DNA of 64,000 bases, taken from Ehretia macrophylla. Taxonomy: Eukaryota; Streptophyta; Magnoliopsida; Boraginales; Ehretiaceae. The notes under the pieces are model-generated. The model searched no databases and was not told the origin of the DNA. It worked only from the letters and a program-made list of their open reading frames with translations. Below are positions 57,932-64,000 of the stretch, piece by piece. The stretch spans positions 53,981,594 through 54,045,593 of the forward strand of contig CM075780.1 in NCBI GenBank assembly GCA_037974665.1, in the 5' to 3' direction. Numbering within the stretch: the first letter of the stretch is position 1; every line of letters begins with the position of its first letter. Position numbers and translations under genes: made by a program.

Positions 57932-58972
57932 TCATTTCTTCCCGGCCTCCTTCTCCTTGTCATCATCCATTTTCGCCTGATGGATTTCCTCCGAGTGTAT
58001 GTACCCTTCCGCTCGTACCATCAGCTCGGACACAGTGTCCACGGGGTCGATTGCTAAGGAAGATGTGAGTGGGCCTGACCTGAGCCCACTCTGGTAAGCC
58101 ATCAGGGCCATGGAGTCCTCCAGGTGGGGAATTCGGAGTGACTCTTCATTAAATCTGGCCGTGTAAGCCCTCAAGCTTTCCCCTCTATGCTGCTTCACCA
58201 GCAGCAATGTAGAAGTATGACGGGTGGCGCGGCGGCTTCCTGCGAAGCGGGACAGGAATACCTCAGCCAGTTGGTGAAAACTTGCAATTGAACCTGGACG
58301 AAGTTTTTGGAACCAATCCAAGGCATTGCCAACCAGGGTGGTCGGGAATGTCTTCGCCTTCATGAGATCTGGCATGTCATGCAGAGTCATGTGGTGATCA
58401 AAATTGAGCAGGTGGCTGGCTGGGTCTCCATCTCCGCTGTAGACGGCCAGGTTGGGCATATGGTTACCGGTGGGCAGCGGTGTGGCCAGTACCTCGGGGG
58501 AGAGTGGGCTTACGCCGAGCTGGTTAATGACCTTCGCTATGGCAGCTGCGGTCTTGGCTTGCTCGGGGTCGGCATGAGCCGCCCTTTTACCTATCGCCGC
58601 GTCGGATCTTGGTATCGGCTCTAGGAAGCCCTCCTCGTCCTGCGTCCGCTTTCGCCTAGAATCTGGGATGTGGAATTGCGGGCGCGATGGCCGCGGCACA
58701 GCCTCTTGCGGAACCAGGGGGCCCTCAGCTAGCCGTGCTACTTGCTCCTTAAGTTCTTCGAACATCCTCAGCACCATCCTTATCTCCGGTGACAGGTTGG
58801 AGTTGGGGTCTCCTTCTGCTGTGGGGTTGGTTTGAGTGGCTAAGTGTATACGTTGGCTCGTTCCAACATCGGCTTGGGTTAGGTTTTGGCTGGGCGCCTG
58901 CGTGGTTTCGAGGTCCCCTTCCAGGTTGGGCGAATCCTCTACCGATACGTTGTGGCTTCTAGTTTGCACCAT
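57932..58972 (-). mobile_element. Gag N-terminal region of the Tat element
   Basis: Starts MVQTRSHNVSVEDSPNLEG, 70 bp inside the 5' LTR. The middle has the plant gypsy gag domain (DWFQKLRPGSIASFHQLAEV, SRFAGSRR, VKQHRGESLRAYTARFNEE). Confidence 0.82.
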
Positions 58973-59020
58973 AATGGTTTCTCAATGAGTGGTGAAGAGA
59001 GTTATAAAAGAACTCGTCGT

Positions 59021-59038
59021 TTCCCACAGACGGCGCCA
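59021..59038 (-). other. Primer-binding site of the Tat element
   Basis: Read on the - strand: tggcgccgtctgtgggaa, three bases inside the 5' LTR. Its first bases match the 3' end of plant tRNA-Asp (TGGCGCCGT). Minus-strand synthesis would start here. Confidence 0.7.
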
Positions 59039-59041
59039 AAC

Positions 59042-59508
59042 TGTCGAGGTTGAAAATCTCACAGTTGAATTTGGGAGCTGCTTTTGCCGAGCTGGACTTT
59101 TCAGGTTGGTCCCCGAGCCAAACTTTCTTGATCGGCTACCAGACCTGCACAAGGAAAACAAGGAAAAGGCGGGGTGATGACCCGGATTTTCCCCTCGGGC
59201 GCACGAATGATTAGTATGTCCGAGCTGGCTAGGTAGCTGAGAGCATTTAATGGCGAGTTACCTCTTAAATGAAGAGGGTGGAGCTCTATTTATACTAAAT
59301 TCAAGTCTGACGGCATTTAATGCGGTGCAGCTTTATGTCCCATCAGTGCTTTATGTCCCATCGAAACAGCTGGAACTGAGGTCGGGGTTAACGGGGTCGG
59401 GCAAGTCATCCAGGTTGGACATCGAGCTGAACGCGCTGGTATTGGCACGGATTGGCCCGTCTCAGCTCGGAATGGTCGCCTCACCCTCAGCTCGGGAACC
59501 CCTCGTCA
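59042..59508 (-). repeat. 5' LTR of the Tat element
   Basis: 467 bp, near-identical to 49746-50212 (seven substitutions, no length change). Followed by the target duplication ctatg. Confidence 0.92.
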
Positions 59509-59513
59509 CTATG

Positions 59514-60240
59514 GATAGATCAAATTTAGGTAGCGATGACTGGCGATGTAACTCATGATCTTCATATGAGGTTGATGGATTTGTCGGTAACTGATTATTA
59601 CTCTGAAAAACTTCAAATTTATTGTGGTGGACCTTTGAGGTCAAGTCAGAGGGAATACTTTTAGTAGGAGGCACTGATGTGGTGTAGGGGCTGGAGGAGC
59701 AAAGCTGATCCTTGTCAGCATTAGAGATATTTTGTTCAAGTTGATGCTTATGATCGCCAATTTTGATTATAGGAATAAGAGCCTTATTGTGACGGGTTAT
59801 TAAAAAATTGTGCCTTGATTTGGACGGTCGCTATACTGCTGTTTTGATGAATAATTGCTCCCTTGGTTCTTCTTTTTGTGATTTACTTTGACTTTCTATT
59901 TCCCAAACCCCTTAGTTGTGAATTGTTCATTTGAGGAACGATTCGCGGTTAGCCAATTCATCAAAAAGTTGTTCAAATGAGCCCAAGACCATATCACGGG
60001 CCCAAATGCCGAACTGATTTCTTTGTACTTTCTTTGTACTCGTCCTCAAGTCCAGAAAGTACTATTATAACAAGCTCAACATCAGTTATTGGAAAGCCTG
60101 TCAATGATAATTCATCAGTAATTGTTTTGATGTTATCCCTGGCAACCGATCCACTAGCCTTTTCTCTAGGTGTTCTTTTTACTTTGTTAAAAATAATAAA
60201 TAATATAATAATTTTTTTTAAAATCAAGAATATTGATTAA
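59514..60240 (-). mobile_element. Copia-type gag fragment
   Basis: The - strand reads TDELSLTGFPITDVELVIIV followed by LSGLEDEYKES, the usual wording of plant copia gag (UBN2-type). Further phrases follow such as MVLGSFEQLFDELANRESFL. Partial and broken. It was already present when the Tat element inserted beside it. Fossil. Confidence 0.6.
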
Positions 60241-60385
60241 TAGTTCTAAATATCATGGCATAAGGGAATTTATTGGCTAAGGATGGTAATTGAAAAACCA
60301 GTTTATAGCTTCGTGTTCAATTGTGCGTTTAAACAATTAAACACGTTTGCAGATTAACAATAATAATACACCTTATTCATACAGT

Positions 60386-61519
60386 CAGAGCTGGCAAATA
60401 GGCTAGCCCAGCACTACCCGACCGAATCATGGGTTAAAAAAATGAGTTCGGCTCGGCACATATGTTTAGTGGGCTGAGCTGGGCTGGACTCAATTATTGA
60501 AATATAAGACCTAGCTCGACCCACAAGCCCGCTACCACGAGTCGCGAGCTGAGCTGAGCTGAGTTGGGTTTGGCCAACCCATCTTTTTATTTTTATTTTT
60601 TATTAGTGTGTTTTGAATTTTGATAGTTGGATTAATAACGAAAAAAACTTAAACTTAACTTTTTTTTACGAAAAAGTCAATTTAACAATTAGTAAGACAT
60701 AAGTTGATTGATAATATTAATATAAATGATAAAACATTACTTAACAAACCACAAGTTCACGAGACACAGATACGTTACTAATAAACATAAAAAAAAAAAA
60801 AAAAAAAAACATTACATAAATGCTTGAAAAAGTTTGTGGAGAAGTTCTCCATTTTATTATGCTTCTTGTACGGGTGCTGGGCTTGCTGGTGGTGGTGGTG
60901 GCGGTGGTTGAGAATTAAAATAATTTGGAACATTTGAGTGTTGAGATACAAAATGTCTTACAAGTGTTTCAGTTACAAATTGACGATGAATTATATATTT
61001 ACGTTCACAATAGTTACAAATTACATACTCATGTTCTTCAAAGTAAGCAAAATAATTCTAAATATTTGAATGTAATCGTTGTGTAAGATTTTATTCCTCC
61101 ATAACCATAGATATTATGTATTCTCTTGTAGTAAAATAAAGAGACAATAGGTAGTAAAATAAATATATAGTTTTGTAGTAAAATGAAGTTAAATATACTA
61201 ATTATTTATAAGAAAAATTACATGTACAAATTATAATCTCAAGATGAGTTTTATCTGGGCTCGAATTGGGCGTGAGCTGGGTTCGAGCTGGGCTTGTGTT
61301 GGGTTCGAGTTGGGCTGGGCTGAGTTGGGCTAGGTTTGGACACAAATATGTTTGGTCACAAATGGGCTGGGTCTAAAAATATATGACCCAACTCGGCCCG
61401 CCTATATGTGGTGGGCTGAGCCGAATCGAACCCACTTTCATTCGAATTGGGCTGGTCCCAAATTTTTGTGTGTTGGCCTAAACTGAGCCTGTGTCGGCCC
61501 AGCCCAAATGCCACATTTA
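60386..61519 (-). mobile_element. hAT-like element with a BED-type zinc finger remnant
   Basis: The left end cagagctggcaaatagg and the complement of the right end (taaatgtggcatttggg) are inverted. 8-bp flanks catacagt and tatacagt (7 of 8) fit hAT insertion. The - strand around 60900-61050 reads CNYCERKYIIHRQFVTETLV then RHFVSQH, a BED zinc finger (C-x2-C ... H-x3-H) next to a Gly/Pro-rich run. No transposase core remains, so it is non-autonomous. Terminal regions are full of gagctgggc words. Confidence 0.7.
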
Positions 61520-61710
61520 TATACAGTGAAACTAACACAAGACAGTAAGAAAAGAACACACAATATTTTAATATGGAAAACCCAACTGGGTAAAAAACCA
61601 CATGACCAATTCCTGGTCTAAATAGGCAATCCACTAGATGTTTTCATGGTTACAACAATCAAATGGACTTATGTAATGGACAACTCCCTTGTAACCCTCA
61701 CCGCCTAGAC
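61520..61710. other. Short spacer
   Basis: Between the hAT-like element and the right-hand LTR. The phrase aatatggaaaacccaactgg resembles copia-derived leader sequence. No gene. Confidence 0.3.
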
Positions 61711-64000
61711 TGTAACTCCCCGAACCCAACCCCACGCTATTGGTCAAGTCCGAACCCGTCACTCGGACAGAGTCTCCTCTGTACCGTAGACTAAACTGTT
61801 ACCTGTAAATAGCCACATATAATCCTTGACTCATAACAAACAACACAAAAAATCTATCCTTCAATACTTTCATAGCCAAACCCAAAGTCACAAGGCCATC
61901 CGAGCCTTGGAGCCACAAAATCTACTTATAGCACACAAGCATGCAAGACAATGTTAACTTTAACTATAAGTAGTTGGATATAGCTATAACCAAGATCTTC
62001 TATCAAGTTAATAAACACCCAAGCATGCAATAAGAGAAGTAATCTAGAACCTATTATTATAGACCATTTAACTTTAGCCAACATACAAGATTACAACTTC
62101 CAAGCATATATACAAGACCTCAAGGTCTCAAAACACAACAACTAACATCAACTCCAAGCAAACTGCACATATGATCAACCTTATCACACAGGAATCAAGA
62201 AATCTGATCTACGCGCACTTCTTCTTCTTCCTCTACTGCTATCAGCTAGGGATTCACCTCACCTTCTCCTTAAACATGTTAAATAGTCAAATATCAAATA
62301 ATTAACCACATTAAAAATGATATGGTTCCACTTCAAGTCTTTAATCTCGAACCACGAGCCATGAACTTCACGCAAGTGCTGGCAAACCCTTACTCTACAA
62401 AGTGGGATACTCCGGATGTATCCCAATCCTACGACCCTTTTTCCTGAGGTAGGTCCATATGCCCAGCAGGTGAACCACGCCTCTGGGGTAGTGGAGTATA
62501 CTCAGCGAGAAAGGGAATAGGCACTATGGTAGTTGAGGGAATACGGCAAGCCCGACGCCGCCCGTGTTTCTCGACGCTACCATGTCCGAAAAGGTTGCGC
62601 AACCCCAAAACATGATCACGAGAACCAAGTATATCAAGTATCACATATGAGGGACGACAAAGTAGACTGCCCTCACAATTATTCACAACAGGGCTAAAAC
62701 ATACAAGAAATAACTACATAGTCACAAAGAGACATCTATCATATTTTTCTCTCAAACTCCATAAATAGCTTATGAAATCCATTCATCATGCATATAAACA
62801 CTTACTAGGTATTTACAAGCTCAATTGAACATAAAGGCAACCAAAATCACATTTTTCCCCTTTGTTAACTTCCGTTTTCTTCTCCCACGCAAGGTTCAAG
62901 GTTCCAAATCAACAAGCCAATCATTCCACGTTCCTAAGTAGGTCAAAAGACACCTATCTAAGCCTTGAAAACCCAGTTTGGAACAAAAGCTCAGGAAGGC
63001 CCCGAGCGGGTTTTAACTACAACTACCCTATGCGGACCCCAAATTCATGCAACGAAAGCACCAAAAGTGCTCCCATGCCCCAAGGATACCTATTCCAAAG
63101 CTCAAACGTGCTCGGATTGCATAACGAGAAAAGTCCCATTTTTTAAGTTTACTAATTTTGCAATTTAGCTCAGTTTTGGGTGATTCAACTTCACGTAGCC
63201 TCCCAACTAGCTTCACTAATTCACATATTATTTATTCTCACAAGTACTATATATTACTGCACATATATACTTAAACTAGCACCCAAACACATGACTTCAC
63301 CATTTACATAGACACTTACATGTCATTCCCACATATATATTCAAGGCATGCATCCAACAAACTTGTATTTATGTATATACAGTACACATATGATTAATTT
63401 ACCACTCAAAGCACCCACATGTTCAACTAACACACACACACACACACACGGGCTAAACACACACAAACACACATCTCACACAATAGATACATATACAACT
63501 CTCCAAAAACACCATAGATGCTATCACCGCCTTTAACCCATATAAACCCAAAACTCATATAATAACCAACACAGATTCAATCATGATATTATTCAAATTC
63601 GCACATACAAATAAATTACATAACTTAACTCTTAATTATACATGCATATAAAGATTCTTCTTCTTCATACTACACCCACGACACCATAGTTATTATAACA
63701 TTCATATGCCATTAAGTAAAGTGTACAGGTCAAAGGTTTCACCAACTCAACTCATGATTCATTACACCTAATTGAAGTCTCAATTCATTACAACCTATAC
63801 AAATACCTCTCACGTAGCCTCCCAACTAGCTTCAAGCACTATTCATCATCTCTTTCATTCAATCTATGCATTCAACCATAGAATTTGATAACAAGCTACA
63901 TAAGTTAGTTCTATAGGCTCTAAAGAACTCACAACTAGCATTCATAACAAGTATTATAGCTATAAATGACAATTCAAGAATTTTAACATATGTGCATAAA
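61711..64000 (+). mobile_element. Long LTR fossil, forward orientation, cut by window end
   Basis: Starts tgtaactccccgaaccc and shares with the left-hand LTR (reverse orientation, 5809 downward) the accaaggccatccgagcc-type phrase, a GC-rich block at about 62390-62605 with ggttgcgcaacc, and general layout. Short ORFs within, such as 62429-62686 and 62862-63146, have no family signature. CA microsatellite at about 63431-63450. Fossil. Confidence 0.55.

Larger units (their letters stand above)
49746..59508 (-). mobile_element. Ty3/gypsy retrotransposon, Tat lineage (Retand/RIRE2/Grande-like), 9763 bp
   Basis: Complete in outline: two 467-bp LTRs (TG...CA), a primer-binding site, gag, protease, reverse transcriptase, a doubled RNase H and integrase on the - strand, an accessory ORF on the opposite (+) strand before the 3' LTR, and a 5-bp target duplication ctatg (49741-49745 and 59509-59513). 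The antisense ORF and dual RNase H are hallmarks of the Tat lineage. The LTRs differ at 7 of 467 positions (1.5%), which at a commonly used plant rate of 1.3e-8 per site per year suggests roughly half a million years. The polyprotein is broken, with about three to five interruptions. It inserted into older element debris. Fossil. Confidence 0.93.

Overview
The window is plant nuclear DNA. Evidence for this is the intronless class I small heat-shock genes, the R1-type CC-NB-ARC-LRR resistance genes, a Tat-lineage Ty3/gypsy element, hAT- and Mutator-like inserts, and very AT-rich intergenic DNA full of microsatellites. R1 (potato late blight) type NLRs are typical of asterid dicots, so an asterid is the best guess. 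The species cannot be read from the sequence.

The core is one ancestral unit present three times: a class I HSP20 gene on the + strand facing, tail to tail, a very large R1-type NLR gene on the - strand. Unit A (about 7.8-23.5 kb) has HSP20-A (11338-11820) and an open NLR (13004-18493). Unit B (about 30.7-39.1 kb) has HSP20-B (31020-31496) and an NLR pseudogene (33261-38718) broken by a one-base deletion and by a local rearrangement that removes the MHD-equivalent motif. Unit C (about 45.9-49.1 kb) has HSP20-C (46803-47279) and the intergenic flank, but no NLR: homology stops where a nest of mobile elements begins. A decayed second HSP20 3' end lies downstream of the live gene in unit C, with shorter traces in A and B.

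Comparing the units shows later insertions. A 4.3-kb LTR with a 5-bp target duplication sits 197 bp upstream of the NLR-A start codon and separates the gene from its old upstream region. That upstream region carries an 80-bp sequence three times in A and once in B. A 1.4-kb element with Mutator-like terminal repeats and a gene-like interior, and a 1.0-kb element, interrupt the unit A flank where C is empty.

Outside the units: 1-5.8 kb and 61.7-64 kb hold inverted copies of one long LTR family; 39.4-45.9 kb is a nest of LTR, hAT-like and Mutator-like pieces; 49746-59508 is a 9.76-kb Tat-lineage gypsy element with 467-bp LTRs, a 5-bp target duplication and an antisense accessory ORF. No tRNA, rRNA or CRISPR was seen.

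The most interesting candidate is the repeated physical linkage of a cytosolic small HSP to an NLR whose N-terminal domain is itself internally duplicated. A small HSP20 (RSI2) is known to support the tomato NLR I-2, so a functional pairing is possible but is inference here.
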